A DNA stretch of 7,032 bases from Desulfobacterales bacterium (GCA_026992215.1 JALXAI010000173.1:1-7032); one strand, 5' to 3'. Shown: positions 1 to 5,353, counted from the first letter of the stretch. Translations and numbers: made by a program. The notes: a model not told the origin generated them from the sequence alone.

Positions 1-1079
1 TCACCGGAGCGGAAAACATGCTTGGATCGGAGATGGCCTCTTATCTGGCATCGCTTTACTGGACAGCCCGCATGGTTTATCCGGATGTAGTAGTTATCCC
101 CGGTGAAAATACGCGGTTTTTTTGCTCCCCAGGGAAAGGAACCCTTACCACCGATCCATCCGTACTGGAAAAGCGCCTCCTTGCCCGCCGGCTCAAAGTA
201 TTATACGTACGTGCGGACTCTTTAGATGTGATGTTTAACCCTTTTAAAATCGGCTACGTTCTGTCTCTTTTCCACGATTTAAAAAAGACCTCGGTCCTGA
301 ACTATGACTTCCGCCCGAGGTGTTATTTCGACGATATGGTCGTTTCGAGCAAGCAGTACGGGCAGAAACTTGTCCTCCTGCTTAAACTTATTTCCAGAAC
401 ACGAACAAGTCTTGTTTTCTCCGGAGCCCTTTCGTTACTCATGGTGTTTTACTTGTTTCCCGCTTTTTTGGGCCGCAGCGGAGAAAATACCCCTGGCGTT
501 TATTTCAGCACGGCGGTCGTTGGTTTTTCTCACATCACCATTGAAATAGTACTCGTCTTGGCGTTTCAGGTATTTTACGGTTTTTTATACAGACAACTTG
601 GGCTTCTGGTGGGGGCGTTCATGGCAGGCCTGGCACTTGGAACGTGGTGGGGAGAGAAGTTTTTACGAAAGAAGGCTCAGACCATTTTAAATCTCGTGTT
701 TATCCAGCTACTGTTACTTTTTGTTCTGGCGTTGACGTTAGCCGTCCTTTCTGTATTCCACAAGCACCCCTATACATTGACCAGGCTTCCTGACTGGTTG
801 ATATTTCCTTCGATGGCGGGCCTGACAGGCGTGGTGGGAGGTTTGCAGTTCCCTTGCGCGTCTGGCGTTCTGCAGGTTCAAAAAGTAAAAATAGAGAAGG
901 CTGCCGGGAACTTATACGGTTACGACCTGGCAGGATCCGCCGCGGGCTGCGTGATTACCAGCATTGTGCTTATACCGCTGTACGGAATACCAAAAACACT
1001 TGCGTTTCTGGCAATCTTAAGCACGCTGACGATAATCGTTCTGCTACTTGATAGAGTCGCCAGAAGTAAGAATGGATAA
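1..1079 (+). CDS. Spermidine synthase-like multi-pass membrane protein, C-terminal part (5' end outside the window)
   Basis: The frame is open from base 3, upstream of the first ATG at 18. The first codons (T-G-A-E-N-M) match the family segment usually written 'LPGAENYLSPELA', so the gene is cut by the window edge and 18 is probably not its start. Counting from M18, residues 1-115 resemble the end of a spermidine/spermine synthase-type Rossmann domain (VVVIPGENTRFF at 24-35). After this come about seven hydrophobic segments near 131-150, 163-190, 193-212, 221-247, 258-282, 303-323 and 327-345. The block FQVFYGFLYRQLGLLVGAFM and the later GNLYGYDLAGSAAG are typical of SpeE-like proteins fused to transporter-like membrane helices. 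The methyltransferase-fold active-site motifs lie upstream, so aminopropyltransferase activity cannot be judged; many such fusions have no proven function. It is an inner-membrane protein by inference. The 3' end overlaps the convergent hydrolase gene by 36 bases. Confidence 0.8.
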   Translation, partial: TGAENMLGSEMASYLASLYWTARMVYPDVVVIPGENTRFFCSPGKGTLTTDPSVLEKRLLARRLKVLYVRADSLDVMFNPFKIGYVLSLFHDLKKTSVLNYDFRPRCYFDDMVVSSKQYGQKLVLLLKLISRTRTSLVFSGALSLLMVFYLFPAFLGRSGENTPGVYFSTAVVGFSHITIEIVLVLAFQVFYGFLYRQLGLLVGAFMAGLALGTWWGEKFLRKKAQTILNLVFIQLLLLFVLALTLAVLSVFHKHPYTLTRLPDWLIFPSMAGLTGVVGGLQFPCASGVLQVQKVKIEKAAGNLYGYDLAGSAAGCVITSIVLIPLYGIPKTLAFLAILSTLTIIVLLLDRVARSKNG

Positions 1080-1907
1080 AACCCGCTCGTACACCTTTCG
1101 ATTGTAAATAAACCCTATATGGCTTACCAGACCGACACATTCGTTTCTTATGCCCTCGACATTAACTTGTGCTAGGGGAGTGGGTACAATCATAAAATCC
1201 GCGTCCGAATAAAGCACGGTCAATTCAGTTTCTCCAAGAGATTCCCGCTGCTCAATTTCCATTTTTGTCAGGAAATCACTGGAGGGGAGCATTTGAGATC
1301 GCGCTTTCCCGATAACGAAAACAGCAACTTTTGTCCCGTTGTGAGGCGTTCCCAACGTTACCAGCTTCCTCACCCTGGCAGATCCACCCAGTTTTTGTAC
1401 GTAATATCTGCTTACAAGGCCTCCCATGCTGTGGGCAACAATGTCTACCCGGTCTACATTGTATTTACGGAGCAGTTTATCTATTCCATCGGAAAGTTGT
1501 GCCGCGTAAGTTTCAATGCCGGAAAACTTCCCTTTGAGATCCATTGTCCACAAGTGTTTCAGGCCATCCTTCTTGAACCATTTAAAATACCTGAGCCATG
1601 CCGACCTGTTGTGGAGGTAACCGTGAACAAAGACTATCGGTGTTTCCGTGGGATGTTCTTCGGGGAGCGTCCAGTAGTGCGAGATATATCTCGCAGGCCA
1701 GTACAGCCATACCCTGGCAAGGTTAATGATACTGACCAGGATGGATCTTATGGCAAAAATGTTCAAATTTATCGAGTACTTCCTGCCAAGCTCTTCCCAG
1801 TACCTTCCGTTTACCGCTTCATACCAGTAGAACGTGAAAAAAAGTAAGCTGTAAAACGTCCATGCGGCCACGGTTATGACTAAAATCCAGCAAATTATAT
1901 CCGGCAT
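1044..1907 (-). CDS. Membrane-anchored alpha/beta hydrolase (triacylglycerol lipase/esterase-like)
   Basis: This is a serine hydrolase of the lipase/PGAP1-like alpha/beta-hydrolase group, predicted to cleave ester (possibly lipid acyl) bonds. With the 287-residue start the visible elements are: a hydrophobic N-terminal anchor at about 3-27, the oxyanion-hole motif VHGY at 94-97, the nucleophile elbow AHSMGG with Ser160, LGTPHNG at 185-191 (common in lipases), a likely catalytic Asp237 in DFMIVP, and a likely catalytic His263 in SHIGF. The triad is therefore complete. The frame extends upstream to a TTG at 1928, but the ATG at 1907 is preferred because AAGGAG lies 7 bases before it (in the sequence AAGGAGAAGGGGATG). 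The protein probably acts at the membrane with its catalytic domain facing the periplasm; orientation is inferred. The substrate is unknown. No convincing sigma70 promoter was found upstream. The 3' end runs 36 bases into the convergent membrane-protein gene. Confidence 0.88.
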   Translation of the reverse strand: MPDIICWILVITVAAWTFYSLLFFTFYWYEAVNGRYWEELGRKYSINLNIFAIRSILVSIINLARVWLYWPARYISHYWTLPEEHPTETPIVFVHGYLHNRSAWLRYFKWFKKDGLKHLWTMDLKGKFSGIETYAAQLSDGIDKLLRKYNVDRVDIVAHSMGGLVSRYYVQKLGGSARVRKLVTLGTPHNGTKVAVFVIGKARSQMLPSSDFLTKMEIEQRESLGETELTVLYSDADFMIVPTPLAQVNVEGIRNECVGLVSHIGFIYNRKVYERVLSILTSGDSIK

Positions 1908-2223
1908 TCCCCTTCTCCTTAACCTCAAAGATCCAGAACAGGGTTACGTAAAAGTAGCCTTGCCGGTAACGTCCCTTCGAATTCGAACCGACGTATTTTG
2001 CCTCCTGTCGATTCTTACGATATTTTCATACCTGGCTGTAACTTCCGCGTATCAAGCCAAGCAACGGGGCTTAACAAAGAGATCCTTAAACTTGCCCCAA
2101 GAACGATCCTATGCTTGATTTCTACACGTTTTCTTGCCTGTGCTCAAGCAAACTCTGATGACACCTGCAAAAATTTTGCTTAAAATATATTAAGCGCCCA
2201 ACGAATTAAATCGAGGTGGAAAA
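1908..2223. other. Divergent intergenic spacer, no gene seen
   Basis: This 316-base spacer separates the hydrolase start from the HsdR_N-like gene. It holds the hydrolase ribosome binding site, a perfect 12-bp palindrome TTCGAATTCGAA at 1976-1987, a 7-bp inverted repeat (TGCTTGA at 2112-2118, TCAAGCA at 2144-2150), and the promoter of the downstream gene near 2158-2186. The short frames crossing it have no ribosome binding site and resemble no family I recognise. No tRNA can be folded around the TTCGAATTCGAA motif despite its T-loop look. Confidence 0.6.
2158..2186 (+). promoter_or_regulatory. Sigma70-type promoter for the HsdR_N-like gene
   Basis: ATGACA (2158-2163, one mismatch to TTGACA) is followed by a 17-base spacer and TAAAAT (2181-2186, one mismatch to TATAAT). 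The predicted start of transcription is near 2193, giving a leader of about 30 bases. The -10 box overlaps a dyad GCTTAA-N6-TTAAGC (2178-2195), and GCAAAAATTTTGC (2167-2179) lies in the spacer, so a regulator could bind here. This is a pattern match only. Confidence 0.5.
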
Positions 2224-2754
2224 ATGAAACGCACAGAAGCAATGAATGAGGAAAAGAACAGCGCAACCACGGGTGCTCACAGTGAAAACTCGGGTGCAAA
2301 AAGTGAGCGGCAAGTTATCAGGGAAAAAGTTATCAACAGACTTTTATCAGAGAAGGGTTACAGTTTGGAGGACCTGGAGCTGGGCAGTGCCGTCAAAGTG
2401 GAACTTGACGGCACCAGTTACGTTTCTCCGGTCGATATAATAATCAAGATTGGGGAGAAGCGGGTATTGATGATCAAGTGTGCCCCCGGCTCAGTGGTCA
2501 CGAGAGAAAATCAATTGCTGGCTGCGGCCAGGCTCTTTGGCGAGTATCAAATTCCGCTTGCCTGCCAGACAAACGGCGAAGAAATCGAAGTACTGGATGT
2601 ATTGAAGGGGAAAGTTATTCTGGAAGGATGGGAAAAATTTCCTGCGAGGAGAGAGCTAGAAAGAATGGCTCAAAGTTTGAGGTACGAACCCCTTCCTGAA
2701 AAACACAGGATACGTGAAACAAGGATATTGCGTCTCTACGATGAATTGACGTGA
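2224..2754 (+). CDS. Orphan HsdR N-terminal (HSDR_N-like) domain protein
   Basis: The 176-residue protein has a polar tail (1-28) and then a region like the N-terminal nuclease-fold domain of type I restriction HsdR subunits (about 29-135: RQVIREKVINRLL, SPVDIIIKIGEKRVLMIKCAPGS, TRENQLLAAARLF, QIPLACQTNG). In active PD-(D/E)xK members the core reads roughly 'D...ExKxP'. Here Asp71 is kept, but the position of the ExK reads I-K-C (84-86 in MIKCAP), so the usual Glu and Lys are replaced. Catalysis is therefore doubtful. There is no helicase domain, HsdM or HsdS nearby, so it is unlikely to be a restriction subunit; similar short stand-alone proteins occur in deltaproteobacteria as far as I recall. 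The ribosome binding site GAGGTGG lies just before ATG 2224; Met7 (2242) is an alternative start. It is transcribed alone and converges on the lipoprotein gene. The function is unknown, with a nucleic-acid role possible. Confidence 0.8.
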   Translation: MKRTEAMNEEKNSATTGAHSENSGAKSERQVIREKVINRLLSEKGYSLEDLELGSAVKVELDGTSYVSPVDIIIKIGEKRVLMIKCAPGSVVTRENQLLAAARLFGEYQIPLACQTNGEEIEVLDVLKGKVILEGWEKFPARRELERMAQSLRYEPLPEKHRIRETRILRLYDELT

Positions 2755-2775
2755 CCGGGGGAATGCAAAATATGA

Positions 2776-2794
2776 TACCACCCGGGAGGTGGTA
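2776..2794. terminator. Hairpin after the HsdR_N-like gene
   Basis: TACCACC (2776-2782), a 5-base loop CGGGA and GGTGGTA (2788-2794) form a perfect 7-bp stem 21 bases after the stop codon of the plus-strand gene. No clear U-run follows on the plus strand; on the minus strand a short stretch ATATTTT follows. It is likely part of a bidirectional transcription end between two convergent genes, but it is not a textbook intrinsic terminator. Confidence 0.4.
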
Positions 2795-2806
2795 AACGAA
2801 AATAAC

Positions 2807-2835
2807 GGCGGTTCCGGCCGAACGCCAAAACCGCC
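2807..2835 (-). terminator. Probable terminator of the lipoprotein gene
   Basis: Read on the minus strand, GGCGGTT ... AACCGCC forms a 7-bp stem with a 15-base loop, 25 bases past the lipoprotein stop, and is followed by GTTATTTTCGTTT, a moderately T-rich tract. An alternative inner fold pairs GGCGTTC with GAAC-GCC with one bulged base. A further 7-bp inverted repeat AACACGG/CCGTGTT (2846-2852, 2869-2875) spans the lipoprotein stop codon. The call rests on these folds and on the position between convergent genes. Confidence 0.5.
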
Positions 2836-2860
2836 ATCCATATTTAACACGGCTACTTTT

Positions 2861-3403
2861 TTATCCTTCCGTGTTTACAACAATACCGATGATGGTTTTC
2901 GCCTTCTCAGCACCCGGCGCCATCTGGCTGCTGGCCGGCATTATTTGCACAGTAACTTCCTGGTTGCCCTTCTTGTACCCGAACATTTGCATCTGCTGCA
3001 TTTTCATGCTGGTTTCAAGGCTCCACCCTTTTTTTGTCATTTCCTCTTTGTAACTGGCAGCTACGTCAGACAAATCGTCGTTAGTAGCCAGGGTTACGGT
3101 AGTTCCGCCCTTCTGGGTAAATGACATCAATACTTTAGCCCCGGGATAGACGTAGATGTCCTTCGGAAAACCCTCGGGCAATTCAACGCTGCCTTCCCTG
3201 GCGATCTCCGCTTTTCCCCCTTCCTGTTCAACAACTATTTTCTTCTTGTTTACCTCTACTTTCGCTTTTTGACCTGTCTCTTTTTCAATGCTCTTCTCCA
3301 TGGCTTTTTCCGCAGCCTTTTCTTCCGCTTTCTTTTGACATGCAGTCACAAACACCAGTGCCATGCAAACAAGAAGTGCCGTAATTTTTAATACTTTTCT
3401 CAT
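2861..3403 (-). CDS. Lipoprotein with Lys/Glu/Ala-rich linker and YPGA-type C-terminal domain
   Basis: The 180-residue protein has a lipoprotein signal peptide: charged MRK, a hydrophobic core 8-19 and the lipobox VTAC with Cys22 as the lipidation site. Residue 23 is Gln, not Asp, so outer-membrane sorting by Lol is plausible. Residues 23-70 are a Lys/Glu/Ala-rich linker, probably helical then beta. From about 74 the domain reads PEGFPKDIYVYPGAKVLMS, then TVTLATNDDLSDVAASYKEE and KKGWSLE. This 'YPGA ... fY ... GW' pattern recurs in small bacterial secreted or lipoproteins of unknown function. Residues 133-140 (MKMQQMQM) are unusually methionine-rich, with two more Met at 155 and 161. The ribosome binding site AAGGAG lies 6 bases before the ATG. 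It is a single-gene unit with its own promoter. The molecular role is unknown. Confidence 0.85.
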   Translation of the reverse strand: MRKVLKITALLVCMALVFVTACQKKAEEKAAEKAMEKSIEKETGQKAKVEVNKKKIVVEQEGGKAEIAREGSVELPEGFPKDIYVYPGAKVLMSFTQKGGTTVTLATNDDLSDVAASYKEEMTKKGWSLETSMKMQQMQMFGYKKGNQEVTVQIMPASSQMAPGAEKAKTIIGIVVNTEG

Positions 3404-3453
3404 GTCCCTCTCCTTTCACCGATAGTTTTTCGATTTTCCTTCATTGAAAACCC

Positions 3454-3473
3454 TTTTCCCCCTCCGGGGAAAA
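3454..3473 (-). promoter_or_regulatory. Stable hairpin in the lipoprotein mRNA leader
   Basis: TTTTCCCC and GGGGAAAA form a perfect 8-bp stem with a 4-base loop (GGAG on the minus strand, which could mimic a ribosome-binding sequence). It lies about 50 bases before the ATG and just after the predicted transcription start near 3475, so the mRNA would begin with a stem-loop. A 5'-end stabilising or regulatory role is inference. Confidence 0.4.
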
Positions 3474-3482
3474 AGTTACCTG

Positions 3483-3511
3483 ACAATATAAAATTGCATG
3501 TAAAAAGGCAA
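3483..3511 (-). promoter_or_regulatory. Likely promoter of the lipoprotein gene
   Basis: On the minus strand TTGCCT (3506-3511) is followed by a 17-base AT-rich spacer and TATTGT (3483-3488); the overlapping TATATT gives a second -10 option with a 15-base spacer. Transcription would begin near 3475 and give a leader of about 70 bases. Confidence 0.4.
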
Positions 3512-3532
3512 GCACTGTTGATGAATTTCTCA

Positions 3533-3601
3533 CAGCTCCTGTTTCCTGGTACACCCAGAATCGAGTATTATTTGTATGAAGATGCCTCGTAACAGGAGCT
3601 G
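3533..3601. repeat. 11-bp perfect inverted repeat with 47-base loop
   Basis: CAGCTCCTGTT (3533-3543) and AACAGGAGCTG (3591-3601) are exact reverse complements. Inside the loop lies a minor hairpin CTGG/CCAG (3546-3558). The right arm falls where the putative gene remnant changes frame. It could be a long-loop RNA structure, a pair of protein-binding sites, or the trace of a rearrangement. Confidence 0.55.
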
Positions 3602-3790
3602 CCTTCCTTTCCGCCGTGCTTGCAGCCCTCTTGCTCGGAGCCGGTACTCTGTTCGTATTACCTTGCTGGAACTAAGAAATCACTGGAATCGGAACAAGAA
3701 ATCGAAATACGCGAAAACGGTGCATGGTCGCATAGAGATATTCTAAGGCAGCTGGGCCGCAACCAGAATTTAGGATACGATCCTTCGGCC
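3576..3790 (+). pseudogene. Possible frameshifted remnant of a signal-anchored protein gene
   Basis: ATG 3576 encodes MKMPR and then a basic 56-residue frame ending at 3746 that looks non-coding. If one base is skipped at about 3591, the reading becomes MKMPR then TGAAFLSAVLAALLLGAG and TLFVLP, a convincing signal peptide or membrane anchor, until a stop at 3673. A further shift near 3665 would continue in the third frame as AGTKKSLESEQEIEIRENG and AWSHRDILRQLG, up to the start of the repeat mosaic. The order (basic n-region, hydrophobic core, charged domain) suggests a decayed small secreted or membrane protein gene cut off by the repeats. No family is recognised. The upstream ribosome binding site is weak. 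Non-coding origin by chance remains possible. Confidence 0.3.
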
Positions 3791-3806
3791 CTTCGACCCT
3801 TCGACA
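3783..3806 (+). repeat. Three tandem 8-bp CTTCGRCM units
   Basis: CTTCGGCC, CTTCGACC and CTTCGACA follow one another without gaps. The last unit is the beginning of CTTCGACACGCTCAGG, which resembles a palindromic intergenic element (CTTCGACAAGCTCAGG-type) that I recall being widely dispersed in bacterial genomes. Confidence 0.6.
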
Positions 3807-3808
3807 CG

Positions 3809-3843
3809 CTCAGGGCGCCGCCTCCGCCAGAGGCGGACTCAGG
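3809..3843. repeat. GC-rich palindrome bounded by CTCAGG direct repeats
   Basis: CCGCCTC (3818-3824), loop CGCCA, GAGGCGG (3830-3836) form a 7-bp stem; the alternative TCCGCC-AGA-GGCGGA (3823-3837) forms 6 bp. The 23-base insert (3815-3837) is flanked by CTCAGG at 3809-3814 and 3838-3843. Removing the insert and one CTCAGG leaves CTTCGACACGCTCAGGACAC, a continuous element of the type starting at 3799. Confidence 0.65.
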
Positions 3844-3864
3844 ACACCGCTTTGCTTTTAAACC

Positions 3865-3925
3865 GCAAAGACGCCCCGGTTAAATAGCCCAATGGGATTT
3901 AACAGGGCAGGCAAAGGACGCAAAG
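3865..3925 (+). repeat. GCAAAG tandem repeat split by a palindrome
   Basis: GCAAAG occurs at 3865-3870, 3911-3916 and 3920-3925. The last two are spaced 9 bases apart (GCAAAGGAC units), and the first is separated from them by the 36-base palindrome. An inverted copy CTTTGC at 3850-3855 faces the first unit across 9 bases. ACCGCAAAGACGCAAAGGACGC-type arrays are common in intergenic DNA of environmental bacteria, from memory only. Confidence 0.6.
3873..3908. repeat. 36-base imperfect palindrome inside the GCAAAG array
   Basis: The arms are GCCC (3873-3876), GTTAAAT (3879-3885) and CCC (3888-3890), matched by GGG (3894-3896), ATTTAAC (3897-3903) and GGGC (3905-3908), with loop AAT and small bulges: 14 paired positions. 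This is a strong cruciform or hairpin candidate. It is too small to encode anything and could be a REP/MITE-like unit. Confidence 0.65.
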
Positions 3926-4072
3926 AAAAAGTTTTTTCATTTCTCCAATCGGCGCCTTGCGATTGCAGAAATGACCTCTGCCGCTAAGGCTCTAAACCGG
4001 CAATTTGTAGTCTTCGGAAGAAATCGTAAGAGAGCCGCCCCTCCTTTTTTCCAAGCGTGATTAAGAAGTCTT
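3926..4072. other. Spacer downstream of the Memo gene, nothing identified
   Basis: This stretch lies between the repeat mosaic and the 3' end of the minus-strand Memo gene. I see no open frame with a ribosome binding site, no tRNA and no convincing terminator hairpin with a U-run; the A-rich minus-strand stretch near 4044-4050 lies on the wrong strand for termination of the Memo gene. Confidence 0.5.
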
Positions 4073-5305
4073 TTAACTTTCGGATGTAAAAATCATGCCT
4101 GCGAACGTCACAAACGAGTTGTAATTGTCAACGACGGCTTTGTCGTAAGAGATAAGTTTGCCGCATATCTTCGTTTCACCCATCATTTCAAACGTTCTGC
4201 TCATAACGTAAAGGGCAGGAAGCCCACACACTCGGCGGCTATCATTTTCGCGAATAAGATTCCTGATGAAACCTTCAGAGTCTACCCTCGATAATGTATC
4301 CAGCAGCTCTTTATCAGCCTTTGCCGTCGTCATCACGGTACTCTGCGCGGGACTGAAGTTATCGCCGTACCTAGGGCCTATGTGAGCAAGATCAACCCCC
4401 GCAACGATCGCTACCCTTCCCCCGGGGTCTTCAAGAACTTCCCGCAATATCTCGGCAAAGGTATCAATATATTCCCTGTCGCGTTTCCACTCTTCGGTCC
4501 CAAAAGAACACAATATGGGAACTATCTTAACGTCCGGGCAGCTATATTGAAGAAACAGAACCTGAAATTCAATGGAATGCTCTTTACGGTGTACAAACTC
4601 CCCTGCCGTCATGTCCCGCGGCATCTTTTCAATGATTTTCCGGACAATATTTTTTTCCGTTTTCAGTACACCAAGGGGTGTTTCGAAGTCTTTCGCGGTT
4701 ATCGCGAAATAATTGTCAATGGGCTCATGACCTATTCCCAGTATTATTACGACGCCCGGTTTTTCTTCCACCTTGCCTAACAGGCGATACACGGCAGCGT
4801 ACGTCGGACCGCCCTGTCTGAGATCAATATGCGGTGCCACAAGCCCGAGCATTCTCCCTGCCACGTGCTCGGGTTCTCCCTGCTCCTTTTCCACGTAATC
4901 ATAAAAGCTTTTCAACTGTTCCCTCAGTGTTGCCGGATCATCGGGATAGCCTTTGCCTGCAAGAAAGGCCTTTCTGACGGAAGAATTCTTGAACTCCTCC
5001 ATCACCGAATCGCGAAAACTCGCAAACCTTTTATTATCCAGGAAATAATGGGTATCCAGTAGCCGGATTATTTCATTCAGTTTATCGCTGAACAGCAGGC
5101 TGCCAAACCTGCGCATGTACGCTTCCTGGATATCGAGGGTTGTGTTTGAACCATCCATGAGGGTCATAATGAAATAAACGTCCGGACTAATTACCAGGGT
5201 TTCCTCGGACAATCCTAGCATATCCCTTATGGCCACCAGTTGTTGTCCCTTGTGACTTATGGGTATCGCCTCTATTCCGTATCGCAGTCTTGGTTGTTCA
5301 GACAT
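4073..5305 (-). CDS. Memo-family protein (AmmeMemoRadiSam system protein B) with N-terminal extension
   Basis: With the ATG at 5305 the protein has 410 residues. From about 105 onward it matches the Memo family (LigB-dioxygenase-like fold): APHIDLRQGGPTYAAVY (157-173), ILGIGHEP (188-195), EHSIEFQVLFLQY (242-254), GVDLAHIGPRYGD (303-315) and RRVCGLPALYVM (357-368). His159, His193 and Cys360 correspond to the metal ligands reported for human MEMO1 (His49, His81, Cys244). Residues 4-95 form an extra domain (DGSNTTLDIQEAYMRRFG, LNEIIRLLDTHYFLD) that resembles a small PqqD-like winged helix; this is inference. The frame extends to a TTG at 5353, but GGAAGGA lies 6 bases before ATG 5305, which decides the start. 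The usual partners, an AMMECR1-like protein and a radical SAM enzyme, are not in the window. The biochemical role is unproven; metal binding and redox chemistry or RNA/protein modification are proposed for the system. Confidence 0.9.
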   Translation of the reverse strand: MSEQPRLRYGIEAIPISHKGQQLVAIRDMLGLSEETLVISPDVYFIMTLMDGSNTTLDIQEAYMRRFGSLLFSDKLNEIIRLLDTHYFLDNKRFASFRDSVMEEFKNSSVRKAFLAGKGYPDDPATLREQLKSFYDYVEKEQGEPEHVAGRMLGLVAPHIDLRQGGPTYAAVYRLLGKVEEKPGVVIILGIGHEPIDNYFAITAKDFETPLGVLKTEKNIVRKIIEKMPRDMTAGEFVHRKEHSIEFQVLFLQYSCPDVKIVPILCSFGTEEWKRDREYIDTFAEILREVLEDPGGRVAIVAGVDLAHIGPRYGDNFSPAQSTVMTTAKADKELLDTLSRVDSEGFIRNLIRENDSRRVCGLPALYVMSRTFEMMGETKICGKLISYDKAVVDNYNSFVTFAGMIFTSES

Positions 5306-5353
5306 GTCCTGTCCTTCCGTCACCCGGTAATTAAAAAGATTACTTCTTGTCAA

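Noticed and set aside
1293..1847. 184-residue plus-strand frame inside the hydrolase gene
   Set aside because: It is antisense to a gene with a complete catalytic triad, and the protein composition is not convincing.
1908..1928. Upstream TTG start at 1928 for the hydrolase
   Set aside because: The seven extra codons overlap the strong AAGGAG ribosome binding site that serves the ATG at 1907.
1965..2000. tRNA-like T-loop sequence GGTTCGAATTCG on the minus strand
   Set aside because: No acceptor, D or anticodon stems can be formed around it.
1876..2118. 80-residue plus-strand frame over the hydrolase start
   Set aside because: It overlaps the well-supported hydrolase N-terminus and its ribosome binding site, has no ribosome binding site of its own and resembles no family.
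2224..2754. Type I restriction-modification system
   Set aside because: No helicase/translocase domain, HsdM or HsdS is present, and the ExK motif is not conserved.
3620..3883. 87-residue plus-strand frame as a complete gene
   Set aside because: It starts with TTG without a ribosome binding site, and its C-terminal third is translated repeat DNA (FDTLRAPPPPEADSG). Only its middle part is considered, as a possible gene remnant.
3865..3925. CRISPR array
   Set aside because: The repeated unit is only 6-9 bases, with no regular repeat-spacer layout and no cas genes.
5306..5353. Upstream TTG start at 5353 for the Memo protein
   Set aside because: There is no ribosome binding site before it, and the segment contains a TTGACA promoter-like box; ATG 5305 has GGAAGGA at good spacing.
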